Origin: Zarea fungicola
Lineage: Eukaryota > Ascomycota > Sordariomycetes > Hypocreales > Cordycipitaceae
Direction: 5' to 3'
Length of the DNA stretch: 64,000 nt
NCBI GenBank assembly: GCA_900169235.1
Contig: FWCC01000151.1
Coordinates: 62,001 to 126,000 of the forward strand
Shown: positions 45,357 to 57,671 of the stretch, in pieces
Numbering within the stretch: the first letter of the stretch is position 1
Layout of the letters: the number at the start of each line of letters is the position of its first letter
Notes under the pieces: model-generated
What the model saw: only the letters and a program-made list of their open reading frames with translations
Databases searched by the model: none
What the model was told of the DNA's origin: nothing
Position numbers and translations under genes: made by a program

Positions 45357-47261
45357 GATGAGCTGTGTCGTCGAGACAAAATAAAACAAAAGTTGGATCG
45401 GTGGATGAGGAGAGGACTATTCCCGTCTTGGGTCCTGAAGCTCAGGTTTATATATTTCATACACATATGGGAATCCCCACCCATTGGGTTTCTCACCAAG
45501 GTACAAGTCATATCCCATGCTCTGAAATTGTCTTTCTGGAGTCGACTGCGGCAGCCACTTTGATTCTCTATTGAATCTAGACCTTCATTCAAAGTCCGCT
45601 GTTTGATTACTAAATTGGATGTGTTCGTCTATGGGGTTGCACTGCTATCACAACTATAAGCTTAGTACAAGCTGCTTTCTGACTATCAAAAAAAGAATTA
45701 TAATCAATATCCACCAATTTTGTGGAAGCCTCATGCAAGTTCGCCGATGCCGATTCCATCGTGTCCGAGTTGCCTAGCAGAACGTAGAAGATAAAGTGCG
45801 AGGGACAACGGAAACAGAACCATTCTTTGAATTCAGGAGAAGGATAACAATTTCATTGTTTCTGGCCAACTACATCATTTGATAATTTATTCTGGTCGGT
45901 TCTTCATGCGACTATTCGCATCCACAAGTGGCATACTTTACGCCTTCCAGCAGTGGGGTTCGGATATTAAAAGCAATCTGTAGCATATGTCAACTGAATG
46001 TTCCGCTACGATTCGAGCTAATCAAGGAGCAAGGCCTGGCATGAATCAACATTTTACGACTGATCACTCGACGGCGAATTACTGATCGTATGAAGGACGA
46101 ACTGTGGAGTTCCAACAAAGCTGTAGACTCGAAAACTTGTCAGCATCGCGAGTCAGCACTCGGCGTCTGGAAATTACGCCAACTTAAAGGATGGATCTGT
46201 CTTGCCATTTTAGAATAATATTGTTAAACTTGCTAGTATTATTCCATCTATAGAGCAGAAAGGTTTGGCTCTTCTACAGATGCATTGCGGATCGCCAACG
46301 CCAATGGTTGTCAAATTGGTGTACTTGAAGTTGATTGCTGTCTCTGGAATTCGTTTTGAATGCTTTCGATCCGTTTTACCGATGTCGTAAAGGCCTATGT
46401 CAGCCGCCACACCACCAGCGCGGCAGTATGTACTAAAGGCCTATGGAGCACACCTTCCTACTGGGGCAGGTAATAATAGATTCCATTGAAAGGCTAAACG
46501 GGCTAAACGGAAGGTCCATTGTCTAGACTGGCCAGCAGGGCTTCCTATCTTCTGGACCATAAACCAGACCAATAGTACAAACGAGGGTCTAGGCTTCGTC
46601 ACCCATAGCTGTGTTAAAACCATTATCTCCGACTCACTGCCGTGAAAGACGAGTATATATGCCTGGCTTTGTACAGTGGCGTTAAACCTAAGCTTGAGTT
46701 CTAAACAGGCAATTAATTCTGTATATCCAATGGCTGAGCGACCACATGCTCAATTTACACCCATTCTGTCCAATGACCAGGATTGAATAACATCGTGCGG
46801 ATGCGGAGCAGACTTTCTGAAACCTGCCTGCAAGACTATCTGTTGATGAGACGGCTTGAAATAAGACAGCTTTGATTATAAACTATAATCTGCATTACTG
46901 TTTTGCGGTCGAAACTAACTTCTGAGCTTCGACATGAGCGATCTATAAATAGTAGGGCAAATGAAACAAAAGAAATGCTGAAACGGAAGTAAGGAGTTGA
47001 GGCGAGTCAATGAAATAGTCTACAGCAGTCAGTCATAATACGGGTCTTCATCACACAGTTGGCTAGGTCATCGGTCATGAAACAGGTATGCAGTGTTGTT
47101 TCAATATGTAGTATTTTTGACGCATCTAGATCCCATCTAGTCTTGTCGGCCACTTCAAGCTTTATATGCCATGTTGCAGTTTTGTCTTATTGTCACTTTG
47201 CATTCCGTACTCCCACATGATTTACCAACATTGCAATCACCACATCAACGCTTCATCCCAT
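45357..47261. other. AT-rich gene-poor region
   Basis: The left end is the NPP1 promoter. A 66-residue minus frame (46210-46410) with a cysteine cluster (GDPQCICRRAKPFC) might be the last exon of a small cysteine protein, but no upstream exon could be found. Otherwise nothing is recognised. Confidence 0.5.
45447..45454 (-). promoter_or_regulatory. TATA-like element upstream of NPP1 gene
   Basis: TATATAAA on the minus strand, 91 bp upstream of the ATG, at a plausible core-promoter distance for a fungal secreted-protein gene. Based on sequence alone. Confidence 0.4.
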
Positions 47262-49102
47262 TTATGGCTTGCAGCGACCCATAAAACGGGGGTACAGGCA
47301 TGTCGTGCGGACAGTGTGCTGGTTGGCCATCCAGGCAAGGAAGCGCTCAAGACCAAGACCGTATCCACCGTGGGGAGAAGTACCGTACCTATGGGGAAAC
47401 ACATTCGGTTAGCAACTCATTGACGGCAGTTTCACTCGATAAAAGCTTTTCGGGGTACATACTTGCGCTGGTCAGTGTACCAGTAGTAGTCCTTGGCATC
47501 AATGCCCTGGTTCTTGTAGGCCTGGAGCAGCTCGTCCAGGTCCTCCATTCTCATGGATCCACCGACAATCTCGCCAACACCAGGCATCAAGCAATCGACA
47601 CTCTCCGTGATGCGCAGGTCCTGGGGGTCCTTCTTCATGTAGAAGGCCTTGATCTCCACGGGGAAGTGCGTGAGGAAAATGGGGCGGTTAATGGCGTCGG
47701 TCATCTTGCGCTCGGCCGCCTCGGCGATATCATCGCCAAAAACGTGCGGCTTGTCCTCTTCGTTGAGGATGGGCGGGTCCTGGGCGTTGAGCCATTCAAT
47801 AGCGTCCGTGTAGCGCATGCGCATAAAGGGGCGTTCGGGACGCTTGAAGGTCGGGTTGAGCTCCTTGAGGAAGGCGGCCGTCTCGGGGTCGCTGAGGATG
47901 GTGTCAATGACGCGGCACATGAGCTCCTCGAGATGCTCGAGCAGCTCCTCAAAGTTAACAAAGTCGAGCTCAGCTTCAACGTGGCTGTACTCGGACAAGT
48001 GGCGTCTAGTCAGGGACTTTTCGGCGCGGAACGACTTTTCAATGCAAAAGACGTTGCCCAAACTGGGCAGGACGGTCTCAAGGTAGAGCTGGGAGGATTG
48101 GGTGAGGTAGGCCTCCTCGTCGTAGTAGGGGACCTTGAAGAGGGTGGCGCCGCCCTCGACCTGGGTCTGCACAAGTGCCGGGGGGGAGACCTTGACAAAC
48201 TTCATCTCGTAGTACGTCTTGACAAAGGCCCACTCGACCTGCGAGCGCAGCTTCATGAGCGAGGCAGCATTGTCGCCGCGGAGCACCAGGTGGCGGTTGT
48301 CCAGCATGCCCTGGTCCCACTGGTTCTGGGTGGAGGAGACCTTGTTGGTGATGGCCTCGTCGTCGCCGGGCGAGGCGCCAATAACCTCGTAGTAGTCGAC
48401 GTGCAGCTCGCGGTTGTCGGGGGCCTGCTGGCCGTCGGGCACCTTGCGCATCTCACCATACAGCGTCAATGAGGTGCCCTGGGCAAATGTCAGAGCGTCG
48501 TACGTCTTGGTCAGGTCGCCAGCCTGCAGGACACACTGCAGGTGTCCGTAGCCGTCAATCAGGGTGATAAAGGTGGCCTGCTTCTGATCACGCAGACGAT
48601 GAATGCGACCCGAAACCTTGACGCGGGTGCCCTTCTTCTCGTCGTCGCCGAGCTCAACGTCCTTGTTACCAATGCGCAGCTTAATGGCCTTGGGCAGGGC
48701 GGCGTCCTCGACGAGGACAATCTTCTTGGCGGCAGCGAGGTTGTCGAGACGGGCCTGCTTTTTGGCATCCTCAGCAGCCTGGGCAGCCTGCTGCTTGACG
48801 AGCTTCTTCTTGTGGATTTCGAGGACGCTCTGTGCCTTTTTTACTGCACTCTTGGCGGGTTCCTTCCACTTGAGACGAGCCGAGGGGTCCTCGCCATCAG
48901 CAAGGGGCCCGGTGACAGAGGCGCGCGAGAGGAACTGGACGCCGGGTGTGTCAATTTTTTGGATATAGGCAAAGGGAAGAGTCTTGAAGGGCTTAGCCTC
49001 GGTGCCGTCGCTGGTGGGCGCATCGACGCCGACATCCGAGTCGACGTAGCAGATGTCGCCGCTGCCCTTGACCCGCTCGGCTAGTTCCTGAACGGCAGCC
49101 AT
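47262..49102 (-). CDS. DED81: Cytosolic asparaginyl-tRNA synthetase
   Basis: Exons 47463-49102 and 47262-47388, with a 74-nt intron, give 588 residues from the ATG of [13 protein letters not shown]. The N-terminal ~150 residues are the eukaryote-specific extension with a Lys/Ala/Gln-rich helix. An OB-fold anticodon-binding domain follows ([19 protein letters not shown] ... [10 protein letters not shown]). The class II catalytic core has motif 1 near [16 protein letters not shown], motif 2 [21 protein letters not shown], and motif 3 in the last exon ([13 protein letters not shown]), ending [13 protein letters not shown]. These features distinguish AsnRS from AspRS in this subclass IIb group. 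It charges tRNA-Asn in the cytosol and is essential. Upstream frame to 49144 begins only at TTG. Regulation not visible. Confidence 0.95.
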
Positions 49103-50773
49103 GGCTAGAGGGGGGGGATTGTGCGTGTTGAAATCAGGGGACAAGTCTAATCGGCCGTATCGGTGTGGCTAGTTTTCAATCGGATAGCAAGGTTAATCTT
49201 GGTTCGGCAAGTCAATCTCGTTGTTGTCTGTGTGCGGCAAAATGATTTTTTTCCCCAGACACACACAGAATAATATCGTTTGTATGGCGGGGTTGAGGGG
49301 TGAGTCGGAGTGGCAGCCAGCCTGTCCAGATATGCTTGGTGGGGTGACTCAATAGGCAACTTTTGGTAGGCGGTGAAACCTCCGACCGGCGCTCTCTACT
49401 TTCTTATCGCCTGAAACATCAACAACCTAACAACTGGGTTAATAAATAATAATAAGCTACCGAGTCTTACTACGAAGGACAGTGTGACCATTTTGCCATT
49501 CAACAAGGTCATTCAACACTCCTTATCTTGGTGACTCTCCCAACCGGTCCGAGATTATGAGCCAATGTCTCACAATTCCTTGTGCGAGATGTCAACTCAT
49601 CAGCGAATTGTGTTATTCCCTTTAACCCGTCCTTATACCATGTAAGTATTGACCATTGGTGCCCACGACGGTCCAGTTGTGCAAAAGTAAGCATTCAACA
49701 AATCAGCCCATATAAGTAATCCATCCGTAACGCCAAGTACCGCCGTACATGTACATACCCTGTGCAGAGTCCAAAAGTAGCCAATATATGAGTGAAAACG
49801 TCAAGGCAGCAGTTATTTCAATCCCAAGATATCCGTTCCGAACTTGGCGTTTTTTTCTGATTAGGATTATGACCTTTGCACTGGCTCTTTTCCCTACCCT
49901 AGATCATCCTCACGCAAACCAAGAGTTTAAAGACATCCACGTCGATATTCACTCTTGGCTTGGGTAATTAAACGAACCTGAAAATTTTACTCTCTTCTCG
50001 AGTACAAAAGCGCAAAATCAACCAAGATGGAGTTTCTGCACATCCCAGCCTCTTGTCTTCATCCGCCAGTCCAGCCGGGCACAAGTGACACGGTCAGCCA
50101 CCGCCCAAGCCAGGTGGAGAGCTTGAGCTTCGCGTCGCCCCTTCATCAACGAAGCGGAGGTTTGGTGCAGCTATTGTACAAGTTTTTACTCAATGAGTTT
50201 GGCATTTCTGTTTTTTTTTTTGAAAGTAAAGTTCAAGTCTCTTTTTATCGCCTTGTCACAAAAAAGAACCTAGAATAAAAAAAGCAGAAAAACAAAGAAA
50301 ATACACTCCAGTCGCCGGAAGAAAACAAACAGAAAGGGGGAAGAAAAAACTGCTGTCCTATCGAAAAGCATGTGTGCTTTGCCTCTCTCTTGAGTCCATG
50401 GTAGTCTGCAAAGCACCATGAGAAAATGAAAAAAAAAAGAGAAACAACGAGCGGCATATATAAATCTGTGCCCAAAAAGAAACAAGGCGCTACTCCCTTC
50501 CTGGAAGAGATACCTCGTCAATGGACATGGTAGGAGGTGGTTGTGCAGGACATCGTGGTTCCTTGGCCAATACCGCCCTGGCGAGAGGCATCTTGCATAA
50601 ATGACCAAATCTTTGATTCTTGAAGTCGTCGAAAATGTCGTGTTCCCTTTGCCAGTCTAAATCACTTGCCATTCCCTTCCCAAAGCAGGGCCTGGCTCAG
50701 GCTTTTGCGCTTAACATCCTTACAAAATGGCTCTCTTGGCCAGCCAACTTCAACTCTTCGGGGGTAGGTATCA
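49103..50773. other. Intergenic region
   Basis: Between the AsnRS promoter and the 3' end of the Cdc42 gene. Frames are short and without domains. A T10 run lies near 50212-50221 and A-rich tracts near 50270-50350 are probably the Cdc42 3' untranslated region. Confidence 0.55.
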
Positions 50774-51945
50774 TTACAAAATGCGGCACTTGTGCGACTT
50801 CTTCTTGGGGGCCGGGGGTTCCAGAGCCGCAACGATGGCCTATGTTGACGATTAGTCCATGCCTTTGATGTATCAAAGTCAAAGTGGAAAGTGGAAGGTG
50901 GAAAAAAAAGTCATACCTCATCAAACACATCCTTCAGCTTATACTGCGTTAGCGCACTGCACTCGACGTACTTAACGGCGCCCAAGTCCTTTGCCATTCT
51001 CTCGCCATCTTCTCTCCGGACAGGTTGCATCTTTTGCTTCAATAGCTTCTCCTTGACGCTGGGGTCATCGCGCAGATCAACCTGGGTGCCGACAATCAGA
51101 CAGGGGACGCCAGGGCAGTGGTGGTGAACCTCGGGGAACCACTTCTCGCGAACGTTTTCAAACGAGGCGGGCGATGTAACGCTAAAGCAAACGAGAAAGA
51201 CATCGGTCTGGGGGTATGAGAGTGGTCGCAGTCTATCGTAATCTTCTTGTCCGGCGGTATCAAACAGGCCGAGTGTGTATGGCTCATCACCGATCCTATA
51301 GCAGGGCAAAGAGAGGATTGATTAGCATGTTGCTTCAAAAATTCGGTGCATTCGAGCCATGACGCCCAAGCGCCACCCTTGCTGTCTTGGACCCTGTCAC
51401 CCGCACACCGCTAGGCGTCGGCATGGGTATCCGACTACTGAGGGTCCAACCACCTCGTGATTGTCGAAACGAGGTGTCGGAGATGCCATGACAGGAGGTG
51501 AAGAGAAGCAAAGGATATGGTATCGGGAAAACGTACATGACTGTGACGGCATAGTTATCGAAGACGGTCGGGACATATTCCGAGGGGAATTTGTTGGTGG
51601 TATAGCTAATAAGCAGACATGTTTTGCCAACGGCACCGTCTCCGACAACAACACATCTGCAAAGCAATTGAAAATAAAAAAATTAGCCAAGGTTCAAGTC
51701 AAACTGAGAGATTCTGTGCAGGATTGCGAGTCAAATTTTTTTTTGCACCAGCGCAGCAGGTCCATGCCGTCCACTGCGCAGCATGAGGGGCAATGTCGCG
51801 TTGCGGCCGCGGCATCATTCATGCATGGTGCGACAAGGGAGGCGCCACGATAACCCGCAGAAAGATGCAGAGAACAAAGAGCCAAAGAAGCGATATTGAA
51901 GGAAAATCGAGGTATTGCGTACTTGATAGTTGCGACGACCGTCAT
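50774..51945 (-). CDS. cdc42: Rho-family GTPase Cdc42
   Basis: Four exons (51923-51945, 51537-51656, 50917-51295, 50774-50839) give 195 residues. The P-loop GDGAVGKT, the switch I effector segment [11 protein letters not shown], the switch [10 protein letters not shown], the TQVD (NKxD-type) and the SAL motif are all present, and the sequence follows fungal Cdc42 closely ([33 protein letters not shown]). The C-terminus [14 protein letters not shown] carries a polybasic region and a CAAX-type box C-R-I-L, whose final Leu predicts geranylgeranylation. Cdc42 controls polarity and septation at the plasma membrane. Two introns (266 and 241 nt) are long for this window, whereas the last is 77 nt. 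The N-terminus is MTVVATIK. Confidence 0.96.
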
Positions 51946-54900
51946 AGCTAACGTCTGTAGGCGGTGGGCCGGATATTTCTAGGTATCGCGAAGCTTTTTG
52001 GGGGGTAAAAAAAGGTGAGAGGCAGCTGGATGATGCAAGCAGAAAGCAGCCAGGTAACAACTGTTTGCTGTCTCGTTCTGGGCCAGTGGCGCGCGGTTGA
52101 CGGAAAGATGCGATGGAATGAACACGGTTGATGCGAAGAAAGGAGAGAGCTGACGGCGACGAGGTTGATAACACAGACAGAAAAAGGATGAGGCGGGTAC
52201 ACTTTTTTGGGGATGTTTGGAGTTGAAGTTGCTTGGGGGGTGGTTTTTTTGGTGCCAGTCAACCAGTGCAGAGGCCGAGTGGGAAGGCCTGTGACAAGCA
52301 CAAGAAACGGGTCTGGTCTGGTTGGGCTGGCGGCTGGCCCAGGCTGGCTGGCAGTCCGCAGGGTTCTCTGGTGGCAGGCCAGTGGCAGACAGACAGGCAG
52401 TTGGTTGGCTGCCTTTACTAACAGGTACAGATAGATGTACTCCGTACTGGGCTGCCTATTGGGGGGTCAGACTGGGCTAGACTGTCTGGCTGGTCAGGAG
52501 CCGCACGCATTGGGGAGAGACAAGAAAAGAAAGGAAAGGGATCTTGCATTTGGGCACCTTTTATTGGACAGGGAAATGTTTCTCAATACCCGTTGCATCA
52601 CCTTGTTTGCACTCGTGACTCTCTTTCTACTGGCTGTTTGTCGCGCTTATTTGCCACGGCCCAACCGAGCACCTACAGTACTTGTAACTACTACTGACTG
52701 ATACGAGGAGTGAGGGATACATGCAGTGGCCGGCCAGAGGGAGCTTGCTGGCCGCAGGACAAACTGCACAAAACAACGGCCGGCAGCTGCACCATTGGCT
52801 GCCGTGGGAGTTTGAAGGCAGCAGTGCTATGAGGAAGAGGGGCGCTGAGGGGCGCCGAATGCACTTCTTACAGTGCCAAAGAGCACGCTAATAACAGAGC
52901 TCCCTGTAGCTTCTCTTCTTCTGTTTGCGTGCGTTGCCGCAATGGCCTGCCTGCCTGCCTGCCCGCATCCACAGTAGGTAATTTTAAGGACCGGACTGTA
53001 CTCCGTACTGTGGTACCTACTCTGTACCTCTCCGTACTGGCACCACGAGCTGCAGCACTGTACAGTGTACATGCACGCACACACGCACGCACAATGCAAC
53101 TAACTCTGGCCATCAGCCACAGGAGCAGCATAATAATAAGAGAGACCCTCTGGCTGCCGCCACTGACGAGTCAAGTCGCTACCAGTATCATCAAGTTGCC
53201 CCCACTGACTTTTTTTCACGTCTGCAAAATAGCTCATGCTGGCCAGACTTGGCAGGCGGTCAGCGTCCGGCCTAAGAAGGCTCGGCAGAAAAAAAGACTG
53301 GGGCTTAGAAACGAGACTGGGATTATGTATGCGTTCCCCGTTTTTTTGCTCTGAGTGCAGCATGCAATGGTGGCCAGCAAAGGACTGCATTTCATTTGTT
53401 AATCGACACCTCATTAACACCAGGAAAGCTACTAAAAGTTTAGTAGCCATCTGGCCATGTGGCTCTCTTCTCTCAATCCTTGCTTCACAAGCCAACCGCG
53501 TGGCACCGGCGTTTCCCTTTCCTCAGCCCGTGCCTGACCAGTGACCAACCCCCTGCACCTCGCCATTGATCGTCGGTTCCAGAAGGATTGGCGTAGAAGA
53601 GCGCCTTGTTCTCATGCAGGGATTCTCAAAACAGTCCAGATAACCTAGCTTCATATTGCAAAGGGGTCGGAGCATAGTGCCATGGGTGGCCATCCCTGCT
53701 TGCTTTGGGGCTAGCTCCATTGCTTTCCTATTTGCCAGGGTACGTAGTTGTCGTACGTTTTGACATCGTTCTGATGGCCCTGCTTGAGCAAAGGCACCAA
53801 AATTTAGACCACAGTTGGAATATGTCTTGCTTCTTCTTCTTTCTTTTACTCACCTTTCCACTCGTCTGTCGCCTTGGTTACTTGGATACTCCCAAGGTCG
53901 GACAACCCCGGCATATCGCCCAGGCACCAGGCAAGGAGAACAAATAGCCCGACACCCAATGCGCCAGGATAATCCTCCTCCGTCATCGTGCCACCCCAAT
54001 GTGCATGCCAGGCATGATGCTGCAGCGCTGCCTGACCGGATAACGCCCCTGGCACACAGCAGCAATTTATCGTGCCCCTTCTACTCTCGTACCTGCCCGT
54101 CCCTCCCCGGACCCTGCATTACGGTATGGGTCCCCCAGTGTTGCTTGGGCCGTCTCAGCTTCTTGCTCCATTTGGAGCTTGTGAGCTTGAGTTGTCGTGA
54201 CGAAACACCCAGCGGCAGATCGCTGAAGCCACATGCTCGCGACCCATTGAACCGTTCCAGAATGCTCACTTTACCTCACTAGTTGCCTCGGAACAGGACA
54301 GTGCTAAAGCAACACCACCTCTTGCAGTAAACGACAATCTCCTCTGCTGTATTACAAATATGCAATGCCCGGCCCAAATTGCTCCTCGCCGTTGTTCAGC
54401 TGATTGCTAATTCCAGAAAGGTTCCCACGCACGAGTCGCCTAACCGTATTCGGCCTGGCACTATGGTTGAGACCAGTCAAACATTGTTTCAACAATATAG
54501 CAAGATGGTAAAATGTGACGGAATAAAATGCAGTCTTTTTTCCGGTTGAGGGAAAAGATGTCACCCTCTCCGAGACCAACTCGTGGAAATGTTGTCTATG
54601 AACATATCCATCGTCCGCCGCGTGGGGGGCCGCCAGCGGTTCTCGCCGTCTGAGTGGTGGCACTATCGAGAGCAATTTACACAGGCCTCCGTACTCCGTA
54701 CATGTCCGAGACATGCCCGTAAGCGCGAAACCTAAAAACTTCAGCAAAGTAAAAGCTTACTTTGAGCATATCTTTCGCGCATCTCGACGACTGTTGCAAA
54801 GGCACTGAAATTGACATTGAACCTGAGCGGCCGTCGCTTATCAGACGCCAATCTTACAGTGAGACAAATGGGAACTTTCGTGGATGATGCAGCAGTATAT

Positions 54901-55327
54901 GCGTGCATATGGCTATTCCCCGAATTCGTAGCTCGTAATGCAACTTACGTTATTCTGCAAAACGGCCAATTAACTACGAGCAGCCGGACCAGCCTCTGTC
55001 GCTTTCCGCCGCCGCGCGGGGGCCTCTCAAAAAGTTGGCCGACGCCGAACCCGCCGCTAACTAATAATAAATTGTAAAGGCGAATAAGCTTGCCCAGCTC
55101 GAGGAATCGCCCCGGAAAAAACTTGTGCCTACAAATTGCCAAAGCGTGGCACTTTTGGCCGAGCAGACGGTGAAAAGGGAAAAGGATCCAGTATCTTCGC
55201 TCTTCAACCATACCGGCTTGTTCTCGATAGTAACCAAGACTGTCGAACTGGATTGGCCATGGCTTGAAGTCGTTGAGCCGCATATACTCGCTAGTTTTTC
55301 CAGTCGTGTTCTAGGTCTCACTCCGTC
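51946..55327. other. Long intergenic region
   Basis: About 3.4 kb between the Cdc42 start and the MFS transporter start, so both promoters lie here. It is rich in short words such as TGGCTGG near 52330-52480, and contains three copies of TACTCCGTA (52438, 52999, 54692). No domain-bearing frame was found on either strand. Near the left end the minus strand is the Cdc42 5' leader. Confidence 0.5.
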
Positions 55328-57228
55328 ATGAGGACTTGGCCATGGGCAGACGACAAGCCTCCGGCGTACTTGAGCCTGCGGTCTTCGCCGACACTCATCA
55401 CCATTACCGTCAGTTTTGCAGTCTTCACGGTAAGATACTGAACTGAGAGTCATACATGTGTTCTCAGAGTTTAATTTGCCGATGCAGGACGTTTTTCTCT
55501 ATGCCGTCGTTGTACCAGTAATTCCGTTTACACTCTCAACCCGGATCGGCGTTCCAGAAGCTAGAGGTATGCACAATTGTGTTGAAGCTGGCTAGTTCAT
55601 ATTTTTTTTTTTTTTTGCTAACTGCCATCCACCATCTACAGTGCAGTACTGGGTGTCGGTGTCATTAGCTGTCTTTGCCGTGGCCTTGTTTACATCATCG
55701 CGTACGTACACATATACAAACACACTGCGCACCGTCATCTCCTTGTAGAACTTTCTAACAATATTTTTTCTTCGCAGCAATATGGGGTTGGATGGCTGAT
55801 CGTTATCAAAACCGCCGCATACCAATGCTGGTTGGTCTTGTATGGCTTCTCGCCACCACGCTGCTCCTCTGCTTCAGCCAAAACATTGCGATGCTGCTCA
55901 TCGCCCGTATCCTCCAGGGCATGTCGGCCGCCATGACCTGGAGCGTGGGGCTGGCGCTTCTCATTGATAGCGTCGACAAGAAGCACATTGGTCGCGCCAC
56001 CGGCTGGACAAGCACGGCGCTCACGCTTGGCATCCTCCTCGGTCCGCTGGTTGGCGGCATCGTGTATGACCGGGCCGGCAACTACCCTGTCTTTGCGATT
56101 TGCTTTGGTCTGATTGCATTCGATATAGTGCTTCGTCTGGTCATTATCGAAGTCAAAGACGCAAAACGATGGCTCGCCAAGGACGATACACCATCGACGC
56201 TGACTACTGCTGAGCCGGTATGCACCGAGGAGGCAAACGTGGAAATCACCCCCTTGGAGCACGACATGATTACGGAGGAGGCAAGACCGGCCCCGGCCCA
56301 GCTTGGCAAGGAACCTACTTCTGCTCTAGAGAAGGGAGCTGCTGCGATGGCGGCCAGGGAAGCGCGGTCGGGAGCAGCATTTTCCATTACCGGACGCAGC
56401 GGAATTTTTGGCCTCCTCAGGAACCCGCGCATCCTCTGCGCGCTCTGGGGCACCGTCATCCAGTCCGCCGTGCAGACCTCTTTTGATGCCATCCTGCCCC
56501 TCGAGGTCCGCGACACGTTTCACTGGAACTCCATCGGCGGCGGGCTCATCTTCTTACCCGTCATCATCCCCACGTTTCTCGGTCCATTCATCGGCGGGCT
56601 GAGCGACACGCACGGCCCGCGCTGGTTCACAGCGGCCGGGTTCCTCTTTTGCGTGCCGTTTCTCGTGTGCTTCCGCTTTGTCACGGAAAACACGCTGAGC
56701 CATAAAATCATGCTCTGCGGGCTGCTCCTAGCCGTGGGCGTCGGGCAGGCGCTCCAGATTGCGCCACTCATGGCGGAGATTTCGTGGGCCGCCGAGGAAG
56801 GGCGTTACGGTAGTGATGATGATGCTGGGGGGATCGTAGGAGCAAGGACAGCAGGTCAAGATGAAGACGGAGGAGGGGAAGAAGAAGAAGAGGCAGAGGT
56901 CCCGTACGCACAAGCGTATGCACTGTACAATATTGCCTTTTCGGCGGGTGCCATTGTTGGGCCGCTGCTGGCGGGCATGGTTCGTGAGAGCAGAGGGTTC
57001 GGCACTGTAGGTTGGAGTCTGGCGATTCTGTGCGGCTTCACGGCGGTGGTCATGGCCAACTGGACGGGCGGCGCGCCCCTGTACAGCTTTGGAAGGCGAA
57101 AGGGGAGAGCAGGCGCGAGCCCGGGCCAGACGGTAGATGCCAATGATGAGGGGGTGGAATCTTCTGTTCCAGCTGGGGAGACGAGTGCTGCGAAGCAAGC
57201 GGGAGGCAAAGAGGCCATGACGGTGTAG
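55328..57228 (+). CDS. MFS transporter (DHA/VMAT-like)
   Basis: Four exons (55328-55429, 55488-55566, 55642-55701, 55778-57228) close in frame to 563 residues. The first exon places a helix after a short basic N-terminus (LRSSPTLITITVSFAVFT). The first transmembrane segments follow (DVFLYAVVVPVIPF), then the MFS loop signature GWMADRYQNRR between helices 2 and 3. The mid-protein motif GILLGPLVGGIVYD matches motif C of drug:H+ antiporters. A long acidic central loop and a C-terminal tail rich in Gly/Glu are disordered. The layout suggests 12 transmembrane helices and a proton-driven exporter of the amine/drug type in plasma or vacuolar membrane. Substrate unknown. Without the three small 5' exons the protein would lack its first two helices. 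Confidence 0.9.
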
Positions 57229-57671
57229 AGAGTGTCATTATCAATCATCATGTGTAATTTAGCATGCGAAGCATCACTTGCTTTGAATATTTTGAGTATT
57301 TTGAATATTTTTTTATTTGCAGCGCTCGGCAAACTGAAAAGTAAATACATTGTCAAAACAGTTGAAATTCATCCTTTCCTGAATCAATTCTAATGTGCTG
57401 GCTTTACGTTGTGGACAAAGCTTTGGCCGGCTGTTATGTAGTTGCCTGGCTCCACAGGTCCGCAACGTCACCAAGACCAGCAACAATAATTTCGCACCAG
57501 GCAAACATGGTGAACTCGACACGCAAACTCATCTAAATTACAAAGTCTCGTACCAAAAAAACTATCTGATACTCCAATCACCTCCATATTTTGAGTATTC
57601 AAAGGAGAATCAAGCAGAGGGAAGAAGAAGAAGAAGAAGAGAAGAAAACACATCGTCGTGCTACCTGATCC
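57229..57671. other. Intergenic region
   Basis: A short space between the MFS gene and the Vma22-like gene on the same strand. It contains AGAAG repeats near 57621-57645 just upstream of the next start codon. No gene seen. Confidence 0.6.

Noticed and set aside
47300..48472. 390-residue plus-strand frame over the AsnRS gene
   Set aside because: Antisense shadow of a highly conserved synthetase; Leu/Gly/Val-rich composition without domain.
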